Assembly: GCF_013426205.1 (NCBI RefSeq)
Contig: NC_089422.1
Location: 3,968,001 to 4,032,000 of the forward strand
DNA length: 64,000 nucleotides
Origin: Metarhizium brunneum
Lineage: Eukaryota > Ascomycota > Sordariomycetes > Hypocreales > Clavicipitaceae
Direction: 5' to 3'
Of this stretch, positions 38,401-51,972 are shown one piece after another (positions within the stretch are counted from its first letter, which is position 1; each line of letters opens with the position of its first letter). A program made the position numbers and the translations under genes. The notes under the pieces are model-generated. The model was not told the DNA's origin. It made no database searches and saw nothing but the letters and a program-made list of their open reading frames with translations.

Positions 38401-41194
38401 CCTGGTACTTGGTACGAGTAGTAGTGGTAGTCAGAATCCGTGAGAAATCACTAATACGTACATACTGTGGTTGCCTTTCTGTTGATGGAATGATGATAGC
38501 GATTTGGCTTGGCCGTTGATACCGTACAGCGGGTAATACGGGATGTCCAGGAGCGTGATATGGTGGGTGGATTTGTTGATAGGCAGTAACTTGGATCTCC
38601 CTCTTCCTCCCAATCCCGGGGATCAGAACAAGGTCGTCCGTCTTGGGATATACCGAGCAGGCGCGGTTAATATCAAACCTCTAACCATAAGGCCAGCGCG
38701 CAGTGATATATTGATGGCACGACGCTGCTTGCGCAAATTCATGTTTCCAGCGGTGGGAGCAGCCAAATGGCCGTGAACTCATCACCTTGCCCGATAGCAC
38801 AACAGCTAATAGAACATGGTGGACTAGACCCCTTTGCCTCTTGACGCGGTGCCGCGTCGTGTCTCCAGCAAAACTCCACAATTCAACGCCCACCGCCATG
38901 CGAAGTCAGTCTGGTTAGCCAATGTTTGCCGGTGCACTGGCTGCGGCGCTAGCTGGGTAATATCAACAAACAGGTCGACAGCAGCGGGCAGAGGGAGGGA
39001 GACCAGCTTGGATCAACGGCGTACGGCAACAGCAGAGAAACACCAACATCGAGGTGGCAGGCTGAGGCGAACGGAAAATTAGGAGTGGTGATGCCACCTT
39101 TTCCATCTCGGCTAACATGCTAAGTGACGGCCACTGCAGCGCAAGTGACAGGATGCGCGCCAAATTTTCTTGAAGCCGATTCATCCTGGATGATGCAATA
39201 CTCCGTGTTCCGTATACTATATTGTAGGCTTTGTACGGAGTACATGTTGGAGTCCAGGCACCAGACTCCATGACCCTGTCAGGGAGGGCACGGCACGGCA
39301 GAGCAGAGCATACACATGCGCATCTATTCGCCGAATTTGATGGCGTCGAACAGGACATTGGAGGGCATGTGACGCCAACTGACCTCTCGGGTGGGCTCAA
39401 AGGTCTGAAGCAACCCTGAAGAGCAGTTGAGGCTTCGGGAGGCTTCGAATCGGAGGAGGGCCTTGCGAGGTGTCCTCTCACAGAGTAAGTTGCAGACTGG
39501 AGCATGGAGTCGGTAGCTACTTGGTTGCGCACCTGGGTAGTCTAGACATGTCCAGAGGAGTACTCGGCATGTACCCAGGCAAGCACGGAGTAAAGAGGCA
39601 TCGGTACGGGGTACGGAGTGGTTATTAGATGGAGTGTCGGCTGAGTGTTGTCTGGTACGAAACACCCGTACAGATGAGACTTGATAGCGCCCAAGTGTCT
39701 GAATCCAGGTGTTGTCAACTGGTGGTTGTCCAACTTTAACCAGCAGGAAGGGAAGGAGCCGATGGCGCATCAGTCGGTGTGTGGCCAATACCGTCGACGG
39801 TTCAATGCTGGCTGGCCCTGGTTGTCATCCACGATCCCTTGCGGCCTTGGCCTTTCAACCACGCCAACTTGGCCATGAGATTGATGAATTGAGCACTTGG
39901 TCTCTGACGCTCCCTCTCCGCAAATGCAATGGCCACTTCCCACACTGCTCCGTACAATGCTCCGACTCTGTGCGTACAATACATACATACTCCGTACATA
40001 CATATGTACATATTCGAAGACGTTCCGCATCACTTGTTCCTCACGGGGTCTCGCCCAGACCACAAATCCACGAGTCCACAAGTCCACCACACTTGACGCC
40101 CACACGCCCACACGCCCACTAGGCCAGCAGGGGCTGGCGCTAAGTCGCGCACAGAGAAACAGAGAAGGCCGATTCATCAGTTCGTATTTGGCCCTCGGCG
40201 GTCTCTGGTCGCCGACAGACACATGGTTCATTCCGTCCCCACGCCATGGCTTTTCGAGGCTCCCCTACAAGGCAGTTGGACGAGGGGGGCATCCCTGTCC
40301 ATTTGCCAAATCTGCGTTTTTGCGGTTCTGTCATGACCCAAAAGAGCTGTGGCCTGGGCTACGCCGCTACGGCGCCCGACAGCAAACCCATGTGCTTGGT
40401 CAGCCTCTAAAACAAGTCGCCATGTACGGTCGACTGCTGCCCAGGAATTTTCAGCAGCATGGTTGGAGAGCAATGTATGGCTTGACGAAGTACTCCATGC
40501 CGGCGATGATACACGAGACTGTCCGCCTGTTGATGTCGAGGACCAGTTCCCAAGCAGGGAAAACCCGGAAGGAAATGTACAAAGAACAACAGGTGCACAT
40601 GAGAGTGCCAACTGCAAGGCATCACGCCGAATTCCTGTACTACAACCTCCATCCAAGAATCGCACGTCTGCCAGGTCCCTATGGAGCCAAGTGTCCCCGC
40701 TGACGATGTAAGGAGAGGGAGTACGGAGTGCACCACACCGAGTTCAGTCGACCGTTTTGCCCTCGCGGGGAATGCAACCAAGATACGCGTGGCTGCACAG
40801 CACAGCACAGCACATCAGACGTTCGGGCCAAGGAAACGTTGGCATAATAAATGCATAGCGACCATCGGGTTGGGACGGGATACCGCATCGTGACTGGCGG
40901 TAATGATGTGTCTGGTGGCGGGCTGGCGATTGCGGTCGTTGGACTTGGAAGCATTGTTGGCTTGCAAGCTGCGGCGTTGCAAAGATTGAGGCCGAGGGGC
41001 CAAGAGAAGTCGTCTAGGTCATTCATTCATCAATGCCCAGTATCGTATCGTCAACCATCAACCGTCAACCGTCACCCTCCCTTTGGGGCGTGCTGGTGAC
41101 CAGCAAGTAGTACTAGTCGTAGTCGCGGCAGTCAGAGGAATGGCCTCTGGTGCATGTAACACCAGGCCCCTGCTCATGCTCACATCACATCAGA

Positions 41195-41218
41195 GTCAGG
41201 GTCGGGGTCAGGGTCAGG
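41195..41218. repeat. GTCAGG hexamer repeat
   Basis: Four tandem units, three GTCAGG and one GTCGGG, in the NIK1 upstream region. Confidence 0.8.
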
Positions 41219-42004
41219 GTCGACCTGAATTTGCGTCCAGTCCGGAGGAACTAACCTATAACCTAGCGTGGTATAGGGTCTGGCCCAGTGTCTGTTCACC
41301 TGTCCGCCTGCCGCCTGCCCGCCCTGATGGCAGACTCGACTCCATATTCTGGAAGTCCCTTCAGCCGGCGCCTCCACCCGCCCACGGTCCAATGTTCATT
41401 CCCTCTCTCCTGTTCCTTCGAACATCCTGGCGTGCAATCAATCCCACACCTTTTTTTCTGATCGATTCTTATCCCTCCTCTCGCTTCGTTCACGCCTTTG
41501 GTGACCGGCTTGTCGAGCGCGGCATCAGGTCAGATTCGAGTTTGCTTGCCTTCTCTGGCCTCCCGGCCTTCCTTTTGCATCTGCATCTTGCATTGACGAC
41601 GTCGGTCTCGCTCTGTCGCGCTGCGCCGCCCAACAACCTTGTGTCGACTCGAGTAGAGGAGAGTGTGTGAGAAAGGGAGTCCTCGTTCTCGACTGACCAA
41701 ACAAAAACTCTCCTTCGACCATTGTGAATGATGCTGGCCTGCCAGCGGATAATCTGATATTCAGCCCTTGGACCTTTGTCGAGTCGAGCTACCGAATAGC
41801 CCTCCCTGCGGTTCCTGTTTTCCTCTCTTTTTTTTCTTGCGTCTTCCTTTCTTGGCCAGCCATCTGCTGTTCGGGACGCAGTTAGCTCTGTTGTCTCGCT
41901 GCGACGCGACTGTCGCCGCTTCTCTTTGAATCAAGCCGCCTCGATAATCGGTGCCCAATCCATCGCCCGACTGCCCGCACCGCAGTCACATCAACTCGGC
42001 CGAC

Positions 42005-45000
42005 ATGGTCGACGACTCCATGTTGGTGGCGGTAGCTGAGGTCGTGTCCTCTCTTGCCGCCGACCCCAGGCCGTCTTCTTCTTTATCTTCCAGTATCGGG
42101 TCCCGAGTCACCCTTCCTGGCCCTGAAACCGCCGCCAAACGAGCTCTAGAGATCGAACTCCAAAAACTATCCCTTCGAGTGGGACAGCTGGAGAACAGAG
42201 CAAGTGCATCGGCCACGGCCGTATTTCCCGAAACGCCAAATGAAGTCAACGACTCCATCTTTGGTGACGACGCAGGCTCATCGCCCGCGGGCAACCGAGG
42301 GGCAATTTCAAACAAGTCGAAATTGGCCCATGCGCATCAAGGTAGCTTGGATTGTCCGAAACTTTTGCCTCGCCAGCTGACCAAGGAAGCCCTGGAAGGA
42401 CTGCGAGACCATGTGGACGACCAGTCCAAGCTCCTCGATAACCAACGACAGGAGCTGGCTGGCGTCAACGCCCAACTTCTCGAACAAAAGGAGCTGCAAG
42501 AACGGGCTCTCGCCATGCTTGAGCAAGAGCGTGTGGCTACACTTGAGCGGGAGCTCTGGAAACACCAAAAAGCCAACGAGGCTTTCCAAAAGGCCCTGCG
42601 AGAAATTGGTGAAATCGTCACCGCCGTCGCCCGTGGTGACTTGACCATGAAGGTCCGCATGAATACAGTCGAAATGGACCCCGAAATTACAACCTTCAAG
42701 CGAACCATTAATGCAATGATGGATCAGCTGCAAATCTTTGCCAGCGAAGTATCTCGGGTCGCCCGTGAAGTCGGTACGGAAGGTTTACTTGGAGGTCAGG
42801 CCCGTATCGGCGGTGTCGACGGAACATGGAAGGAGTTGACAGATAATGGTAAATTTCCCGACCTCCTTTTTACACCTATCTACATGTATCTTGTCTGGTC
42901 TTTGTCCCTTTGTGACTAACACAATTTCTCTCTGTTGATTAGTAAACGTAATGGCTCAAAACCTCACCGATCAAGGTATGCTAGGTCATCTTTCTTTTGT
43001 TGGGCTGGGCATGGGGAAATAGCCCCATGTGCTAGAATCAGTGTTGTCGAAAACTAACATGAGGATCATGCAGTGCGTGAAATCGCTTCCGTCACGACAG
43101 CTGTCGCACACGGCGACTTGACCAAGAAGATTGAACGACCAGCCAGAGGTGAAATTCTTCAACTTCAGCAAACCATTAACACCATGGTGGATCAGCTGCG
43201 AACTTTTGCTTCTGAAGTTACCCGAGTCGCCAGAGACGTCGGGACTGAAGGTATTCTGGGTGGTCAAGCCGATGTTGGGGGTGTGCAGGGCATGTGGAAT
43301 GATTTGACTGTCAACGTCAATGCCATGGCCAACAATTTGACGACTCAAGTGCGAGACATTATTAAGGTCACCACAGCTGTCGCAAAGGGAGATCTCACCC
43401 AGAAGGTGCAGGCCGACTGCAGGGGCGAAATCTTTGAACTCAAGTCTACGATCAACTCAATGGTGGACCAACTCTCTCAATTCGCCAGGGAAGTCACCAA
43501 AATTGCGCGAGAAGTCGGTACTGAGGGCCGCCTCGGTGGACAAGCCACTGTACATGATGTTGAAGGAACCTGGAGAGATCTGACGGAGAATGTAAATGGC
43601 ATGGCCATGAACTTGACAACGCAAGTGCGAGAGATTGCAAAAGTCACCACCGCCGTTGCCAAGGGCGACCTGACCAAGAAAATCGGCGTCGAGGTCAAGG
43701 GTGAAATTCTGGAACTAAAGAATACTATTAATCAAATGGTAGATCGTCTGGGCACATTTGCCGTGGAGGTAAGCAAGGTGGCGCGAGAAGTCGGCACGGA
43801 TGGCACGCTAGGTGGCCAGGCACAAGTCGCCAATGTTGAGGGTAAATGGAAAGATCTCACCGAAAATGTCAACACAATGGCTTCAAACCTGACGGTTCAG
43901 GTGAGAAGTATATCTGCTGTCACACAGGCTATTGCGAACGGAGACATGAGTCAAACGATTGACGTGCAAGCCAGTGGGGAAATACAAGTATTAAAAGAAA
44001 CCATTAACAACATGGTGTCACGACTGTCAAGTTTCTGTTACGAGGTGCAACGAGTCGCCAAGGACGTTGGTGTTGATGGAAAGATGGGTGCTCAAGCTGA
44101 CGTTGCTGGCCTGAACGGACGATGGAAGGAAATCACCACGGACGTGAACACAATGGCTAGTAACTTGACCACCCAAGTGCGAGCCTTCTCCGATATCACG
44201 AATTTAGCGACTGACGGAGACTTTACCAAACTCGTCGACGTCGAAGCGTCTGGCGAAATGGACGAGCTGAAGCGGAAGATCAATCAAATGATTTCAAACC
44301 TGCGAGACAGTATTCAGAGAAACACGCAGGCAAGAGAGGCTGCCGAATTGGCCAACAAAACCAAATCTGAATTTTTGGCAAACATGTCTCATGAAATTCG
44401 AACGCCCATGAATGGTATTATCGGCATGACTCAACTGACGCTCGACACCGACTTGACGCAGTACCAACGCGAGATGCTCAATATCGTCAACAACCTTGCC
44501 AACAGTCTATTGACGATTATCGACGACATCTTGGATCTTTCCAAGATCGAGGCTAGGAGAATGGTGGTTGAAGAGATCCCGTATACGTTGCGAGGAACTG
44601 TTTTCAATGCCCTCAAGACTCTGGCCGTCAAGGCAAATGAGAAGTTTTTGGACCTTACCTACAAGGTGGACAGTTCCGTTCCTGACCATGTGATCGGAGA
44701 CTCGTTCCGTCTTAGGCAGATTATTCTCAACCTTGTGGGCAACGCCATTAAGTTTACAGAGCATGGCGAAGTAAGTCTCACTATCAAAGAGAGGGTGAAT
44801 CAGCACGAGGTAGGCATGGGAGAGTATGCAATCGAGTTTGTCGTGGAAGATACCGGTATTGGCATAGCCAAGGACAAACTCAATCTCATTTTCGATACAT
44901 TCCAGCAAGCCGATGGTTCCATGACTCGCAAGTTTGGTGGCACAGGTCTCGGCTTATCCATCTCAAAACGTCTGGTTAACCTCATGGGAGGTGACCTCTG

Positions 45001-46204
45001 GGTGCTCAGTGAGGCTGGCAAGGGCAGCCAGTTTCATTTTACGTGCAAAGTCAGACTCGCTGCCGACGATACGGAAGGCACCCTTAAACAGCTCAAGCCT
45101 TATCGTGGTCACCAGGTTCTGTTTGTCGATAAGGCCCAGTCAGGCTCTGGTGCAGATATCAAGGACATGTTGGAGCAAATTGGGCTGCACCCTGTTGTGG
45201 TTGATTCCGAGAAGAGCTCTGCTCTCACCAGGCTCAAGGCGGGCGGCGCATTGCCATATGATGCCATACTTGTCGACTCAATCGACACAGCGAGAAGACT
45301 GAGAGCAGTAGATGACTTCAAGTACCTGCCGATCGTTCTCTTGGCACCTATCGTCCATGTCAGTCTGAAATCATGCCTCGATCTAGGTATCACCTCGTAC
45401 ATGACAACACCATGCACGCTGGTCGATCTCGGTAACGGCATGGTACCCGCGCTCGAGAACAGAGCAACCCCATCGTTGGCTGATAATACCAAGTCGTTGG
45501 AGATTTTACTCGCCGAGGACAACACTGTGAATCAGCGACTAGCCGTCAAGATTTTAGAGAAATACCATCATGTGGTTACTGTCGTGGGTAATGGGTGGGA
45601 GGCTGTCGAAGCTGTCAAGGAGAAGAAGTTTGACGTCATCCTGATGGATGTTCAAATGCCTATCATGGTACGTTGACTGACTTTATTTCCTGGTTTTTTC
45701 TTTCCTGCGCCTTGACTTGTCATTATCTTGAAACAAGCTTTGCTAACATAGTGCTCACAGGGGGGATTCGAAGCTACTGGCAAGATCCGAGACTACGAAC
45801 GTGGTATGGGCACACACAGAACTCCAATCATTGCCTTGACAGCGCACGCCATGATGGGTGATCGTGAGAAGTGTATCCAGGCTCAGATGGACGAGTATCT
45901 CTCCAAACCACTACAACAAAATCACCTGATCCAAACTATTCTCAAGTGCGCCACGCTAGGAGGGCCATTATTGGAGAAGAATAGGGAGAGAGAGCTTGCA
46001 ATTCAGGCCGATGCAAAGTCGAGAAACAGTAAAACAGGGGAACAAGGGTTGCTTCGTCCGGGACTAGAGAACCGGTCCATGACCACGCGAGAACCAGTGG
46101 CAAACAAAGAAGGAGAGAGTCCTTCCATCATGTCCACAGAAGAGGACGGCCCCTGGGCTAGGCAGCGACGTGATCTTTCTGACATGCGTAGCATCTCAGG
46201 TTAG
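42005..46204 (+). CDS. NIK1: Group III hybrid histidine kinase (osmosensor, HAMP-repeat)
   Basis: Soluble sensor upstream of the HOG MAP-kinase pathway; Neurospora OS-1/NIK-1 is the classic member and the target of phenylpyrrole and dicarboximide fungicides. Exons 42005-42848, 42943-42975, 43074-45667 and 45761-46204 encode 1304 residues. From about residue 200 come five tandem ~92-residue HAMP units plus a sixth partial one (each with a GDLT-like turn, [13 protein letters not shown] and NxxNxMAxNLTTQ-like segments). Then come the phospho-acceptor H-box [15 protein letters not shown] (about H732), N/G boxes ([21 protein letters not shown]) and the receiver domain with [11 protein letters not shown] (about D1151) and the lysine in YLSKPL. 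Exon 2 is only 33 nt. No transmembrane segment is seen. Identity is very sure. Confidence 0.96.
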
Positions 46205-47220
46205 TTGTGTGTTTTGGTCGCGGTAAAGGCCTTACCACGCTAATTCTGCCAAAAGACTATTGATCTTTGATGTGCGTATGTATTATATCACCATGTCGCC
46301 TGGGTGACGTTCCTCTGGGCCACTTTATTATGACTCCTTTCATTGTCTGCATTAGCACCCTCAATTTTATACATGAGCGCGAAAAGCAACAGAAGCCGCT
46401 GCATGATTTTGCTGGGACTGGAAAGATGAAAAGAATACTTGCTTAATGCTTCTGATGCTATTTTATCATCTGTACTTTACATTACGGTGTTTTGGGGATG
46501 GGGTCCTCTGTCATTGGTCTTTTCTCTTTTTTTTTTTTTTCTTCCTACTCATATGAGATTTTGTTACAATCGTCTCGAATTGGGTTTTTGTTTTGGAAAT
46601 GCCTCATGTGGTCCGCCGAGGGTATTACTTCACTTGGCTGCCTCGTGGTTGTTGTTTTTCTGATGGAAAACGCTCACTGCTGAAGGGCATCACGTAAAGA
46701 AGGGAGCGTTTACTTCAAAATCCTCCTTCCTTTTTCTACGTCACATATTCCCTTTCTTGTTGTTGAGAGAAATTGAAGAAGTGGTGGGGGGGTGGCATAG
46801 CGAACCATGAGTTTTGTTATATTGTTTTGTACCTTTTTGGTCCCGCGGAGTCTGAGTGAGCAGGCTGGTTTTTTTATTTTCCAGCCGAGAGAGACGATGG
46901 GTTTTCTCTATTATCATATTACTACATGGCGGAGAGGTGTGGGGATCTATACTTAGCGAATATCGAAAGAATACTGAAAGTAGCGCGTGAAGCGCCTTGT
47001 CCCGCTCACATTTTGAACGATGAACACGGCGAGTAATTGGAGCAACCATCATAAAGAGGCCTTGAGGCCTGTAAGATGGCTCTTGCTGGCGGTGATTTAC
47101 TATAAGTTCTATGTATGTATGTCACCTCTACGTATATCATCAAGGACGCCCCAACGCCGAACATGCAAAGCATCCCGCCTCGTCTTCCTCGTGGCTTCTC
47201 CAATCCGAGGCCAGGAAGTG
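46205..47220. other. Intergenic, NIK1 3' flank
   Basis: About 1 kb with T-rich tracts (such as about 46527-46541) and no gene; it is shared by the 3' ends of NIK1 (+) and the small minus-strand gene. Confidence 0.6.
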
Positions 47221-47582
47221 CTACTTGCCACTCTCTCCGTCACCCTGTGCCTTGCCCTCGGCACCACTGGCCTTCTCCTCCAACGCCGCCAGCATGGCAT
47301 CGAGCTTGGACTCGAGATTAGTCAGGTTCGCCTCCAGAGCCGTGGCGGCCTGTTCGCCCCTGCGGCGACGGTTAGTACGGAGGGGGGGGATATCGGACTG
47401 GGACAGGTTCTGAGGCCTACTTTACCAGTTCGCGGTATGCCTGGTCCTGGTTAGCAATCGGTTCGATGAGCGACTGAACATACGACGGAAGGGGGGAAAG
47501 CGGCGGGTTGATATACCTGAGCGAGATCTGCGGGTTCGCGGTCGCTCCCCTTGCTGGGGGTCTGTTCCTCTGCTGGGGACAT
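47221..47582 (-). CDS. Small coiled-coil protein, unknown function
   Basis: Proposed exons 47582-47517, 47473-47421 and 47359-47221 give 85 residues: a short polar N-terminus (MSPAEEQTPSKGSDREPADLAQ), a conserved-looking helix (SLIEPIANQDQAYRELVK) and a heptad-like helix (ALEANLTNLESKLDAMLAAL) with a Gly/Glu tail ending in GESGK. The three parts lie in different frames but join in frame through consensus splice sites (GTATAT/TTCAG and GTAGGC/CGCAG). The first intron would be only 44 bp and has no clear branch site, so that border is weak. I do not recognise the family; a subunit of a small helical complex is a guess from shape only. Confidence 0.5.
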
Positions 47583-49469
47583 TTCGGAAATTTCTTGAGG
47601 AGTGATGAATGAGAGCGCACGCGTTTAATTTTTGAGTTGATGCCCTTAGTTACCGGGGTGGGTATGTATTGTTGGCTTTGTTTTGCCTTGAGATGCTCTT
47701 GGGTCAACGATCTGTAGATGAGTGGGATTTGAATATGGTCCTCTCACGTGACGTGACTGTTGAGCAGTGGCTCGGATGATTATGGGATTGGGGGACATTG
47801 TTCGCAAGGAGTTTTATGGCGGTTTACGTGGACCATCCAAGATTGTTTTCTTGATGAACTGGGAGGTACTCTGAGTATTGATACCTGTCTAGAAATTGGT
47901 GCTTTATGTTGATGGGTAACTTGACTTGAGGTGTAGGTTAGCCCGTACCCAGTGATATGTACTATCCGAGTTGAAAGCAGAACTTGTATCTCGCAACAAC
48001 GCATTGGTTTCTCTAATGTGTGCTGTGAAAGGATATATCGAATCCTCGAGCTAGTCGATGGGCTAGTCTGTCGGTCAGGGCCGTCGTGTGAGGCCGCACA
48101 TACGGAGTCGTCCACATCTCCATGTTGTTGGCCCGCTTCGTGGAATGCGGCCGGATGATACCTCACTTCCGGAATAAACTCCGGACATGCATATCCGGGG
48201 TTCAGTATAAGCAAGACAGAACAAATGTCTGCGCCACGCTGGACCTGATCTACTGTAATCTCCGTGCCGAAGCCATCCGTCCTCTCTGCGTAGGTATTTG
48301 CAACGGCTCGATAGGGTCCAACCTGCAGATCATAGCACATGCCACGGCAACATGTTGTTTATGACTGGTAACTTTTCGATGCGTTGACGTTGAAGCTGTT
48401 CGCCCATCCCAGCCTACCCTGCACCGGCGCCGGCTAATTACACGCAATATTGCACCACGGCGTCCCGGGCTCCAATACGACGGCCAAACACTACCTACCG
48501 AGTATTGACTCGTTAAGCGACGGGCTGCAGGTGAGTTGGAGACAATAGTCACGATAAACGTGACTAGGTACGGAGTGATTGGCGGTGGTTTGTCGGTCGG
48601 GCGCGCCCGCGGCCGCCTGAATATGCTCAGAATACTACAGTAACAACACATTCCCCAATGCCCAATCCCCCAGGTTTCAGAGGTTTCAGGCAGAAGAAAA
48701 TTCTATTGCATGTGCGCATCCGTACTCGGTGCGTATGTCTGTATTGCAGGCCGTGCACTCTGATGCGGGCAGATCCAGTAGCCGCAAAAAGAAACCAAAA
48801 TCAGGCCATTCCCCCTCCTCGGGAACCAACTAAAATCCAGCCCCATGCAAGACGTTAGACCTGTCGACGTACGGAGACGGAGCAAGTGTGGAAGTGTGGT
48901 AGAATAGTATGTTACGGAGTACATGGGCTCTGGGGCCTGGCAAAGCGGCAGTTCAACGCCAAGATTCCCCCAGGAACAGAAGACGTACTATTCGAATAGT
49001 ATTGCAATTTTCCTGTGCCGAGTCAAGGTACCGCGCCAGTCACCAGGGCATCCATCTCTAACGCAACGCCCCTGACGCCCCCCGCCCACGGGTCTAGAAT
49101 CCTCGTTGTTGCTGGGATTGCATGGCCAGCGTGTTGTACAATATAGTGGCTCCGACGACCATGCCTCACCTAGAGCAGCACGTAAGGAGTAGTCAGGACC
49201 TTGGGTTGGGAATGAGTCCTTGGAGCGTCGAAAGCCCGGGGGGGCCAACCGAATATTTGGCAGTCGAATAATAGGACACACTGAAAAGGCGTGTTCAACG
49301 TGACAGGGAAAAGTCGCTGCCAAGTCTTGAATCTGGGTTCCTCGCGGGGCCGGCGGAAAAAATCGAAGGTGCCTTGTGATGAATCTAGACGCGCAAGAAT
49401 ACACAGCCAGTGACGGCAACAGCGACGAGAACTCCGTAGAAGGCACAAAGTTGAGGAGCGCTGGATGTC

Positions 49470-49485
49470 TACTCCGTACTCCGTA
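49470..49485. repeat. Overlapping pair of TACTCCGTA words
   Basis: The same 7-bp-period overlap as at 2830-2845 but in the opposite orientation. Confidence 0.8.
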
Positions 49486-51972
49486 CCTATGTACATACGC
49501 TCAGATAGAGCAGCCACACCGTAACCGCTTGTCACTGCTTTCGCACCAGACAACCACCGGTCGCTTTGCTGGCCTGTGTTGGCCTACCGCAGTTGCTCAG
49601 CAGCACGCCTCTTGGAACCGCCATACACTGGTATCTTTGGTGCGCGTTTGGTCAACTGTAAGCTCTGTACCGAGTATCAGATTAGAGATTAGAGATGGGA
49701 GATCTCAGATGACCCAAGCCATCATAGACTGGCAAAAGTGTGCTGACCCAACGGTGACGGTTTGGGCCACCGTTTCCCCCTTTGTGGCTACTGCCAACTA
49801 GTGCAGTCTCGTTGAGATCTCCGTTTCGCGCGAGCATCTGGGCTTAGATGATGGGATCGAGATCGCAGGTCTATGTACAAGATATCTCTGATTGTTGGAC
49901 TAGTCCTCCGTATTACAATGCCATTCACATCCCCATCATGAGAATGCGGTATGAGCAGGGGAGAAACGCCCCCTTTTCTCCCCGTCCCTGGCCACAGGAC
50001 CAGAACATGATGCCGTTCCCCCGGAGCCATGCTGGATGAGGGCTGCGTTCTGTTTGACACCGGGGCTTTAAGCGCGGTCCGGACGGAGTGCTGCTCCGGC
50101 TGACTGAGACATGAGACACGCAAAGCAACACGCCGTGCTCCGTAGTGGCGTTGAATTCTGCGCCAGCATGTTGCCGAAGCTCTGTAAGTTCTGTCGCAAC
50201 ATTTAGGCTCGGGATGCTACTTGATGGAAATCTCAAAGTCGCGGGTGCTTGTTTCATCTTGACAAAGTGGAATCCGAGCTGAAATCCGCCGTACTAGAAA
50301 GACCCACGCTCTGCGCGGCTGCCATCGAGATGACCCTCGAGGAATCTCCGTCATCACGTCTGCCTGCTGCTGCGGATCATTGATGTTGAGACGTCTTTCT
50401 TTTGGAATACTGCTGCTGTGTAGATAGCAAGGGAGGGGAATACCGTACGAGCAAGCGCAACTTACTGGTAGTAAGGGGGTCTCCGGACCCATAGGTCAAT
50501 ACGGAGTAAACACCATGTGATTATCGCGAGGCATGTTGATGAATAGTATCCATGATTGTGGCCACCGACCACAGGCACCCGAATGCAATCGCCCGTCTAC
50601 TCCGTCATGGCTCTGGGTAAGGGACGAACCACCCCCTCCCTCACACCCACCCTTTGACTCGTTTCTCGCGTAGTCTCGTGTGTCAACGGAGTCGCAGGTT
50701 GCTGATTCCTGATTCCTGATCGATTCACTATCCTCATCATGGGGAAACTGTCAGCGCCATAGCATTTTGTGGCCTGTTGTTGGTGTTCCATGGTTCCATG
50801 GCGGCGTGGGGCCCCCTTACCGATGCCTGACTCCCACACGGTGGCTGCGCAAGGGGGGGGGGGGTTGGCATCCAGGCATGGCATGTCTATTTGGCGATGG
50901 CTGTTTTGCGATCATCAATAAAAAACATCGATTCTCGCGGATGTCGTCCTTGCGCCAACCCACTGGATTGGGTTCATTCACGCCCGGGCGTAAGGAGACG
51001 AATGTGTCTCTGACAAGCCCTGTAGCTTGCGTTGACATCATTGGATCTCATGGCGCAGGGGTACCGACGAGAATCAGGCCAGAGGCTGCGGATGAAATAT
51101 TTTGCCGTTGCCGAGCCAATCCGAAGTCGCGGCTTTGTGCTTTTGTGGGATGCGGGATCGAGATTTCTCCCATCTGCAGAACCACCACCACGAGCAACGG
51201 CACCATCTGCGCGGCAACTCGCCAAGTGCACCAAGGACTCCGTAACTAACCCCCGTAAGTCGAACCGTTCTCCAGACGGAATTCAGTGGTCAGAGGATGG
51301 TCATTGTACAATCTCGTCCTCGATTCTCTGGCCAAATGGATTGGGTTGCTTCAGTGGCGTTGGACACTAGCCTTGGTCCGGCTGCCTCAGTACTAGTATT
51401 GCCAACACCTAGAACCACGCCCGTCGTCACTCACTTACTTACCTTGCAATGTAGGGCCGTACAGCACTTTGCCTCTCGACTAGTAGTCCCAAGTTCCTTC
51501 CCGGGCACCGAGCACCCTCGTGAGCTGAAGAGATGCGCGCACTCCTGCTCGTACGGAGCACAGTAAGACTCCATCTTTAATACACACCTTGACATCGCCC
51601 AGACACACAAGTAGATCACGTCGACGCGATCGCGATTGCGATTTCCAACAACATGATCGGATAGTTGACTGGCAATCGCAATCTCCGTGGTTCGCAATGC
51701 TCTAGTTCAAAGTATGGGTGTTTTTGCGCCATGCCCGTCTGAACTCAACTTTACGTGGAGCAGCATGGGAACGGCAAGGGTGAGCTTGGGTTGGGTTGAT
51801 AATGCTCGCTGGCTCAATTCTCCGAGGATAATTCCCAGACAAAGAAAGAAAAAAAAACATGGGCTTTGTCCCATTGCTCCACAGCAAGCCCGCATCCATG
51901 GTTGACAAGTGTTCACTATCCGATGCGCCTCAACTCCCCCTTCCCCAAACGGACCTGACTGGGCGGATTGGA

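Larger units (their letters stand above)
34990..42004. other. 7-kb gene-poor block upstream of NIK1
   Basis: No supported gene across seven kilobases. It has a CCAT microsatellite (35414-35433), TACGGAGTA words at 37784, 39234 and 39988 with near copies at 39199, 39585, 39612 and 40722, and GTCAGG repeats (41195-41218). The last ~900 bp are pyrimidine-rich and look like the NIK1 promoter and leader. The longest frame (39897-40703, 268 codons) has no recognisable domain and looks fortuitous. Confidence 0.6.

Noticed and set aside
39897..40703. 268-codon open frame on the plus strand
   Set aside because: No recognisable domain, irregular composition, overlapped by similar-length frames on the other strand; looks fortuitous.
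41195..41218. Telomere-like repeat
   Set aside because: The unit is GTCAGG, not the fungal telomere unit TTAGGG, and it is internal and only four units long.
47780..48340. 186-codon minus-strand frame
   Set aside because: The first ~90 residues look protein-like, but no family was recognised and no consistent exons extend it; could be a gene relic, not claimed.
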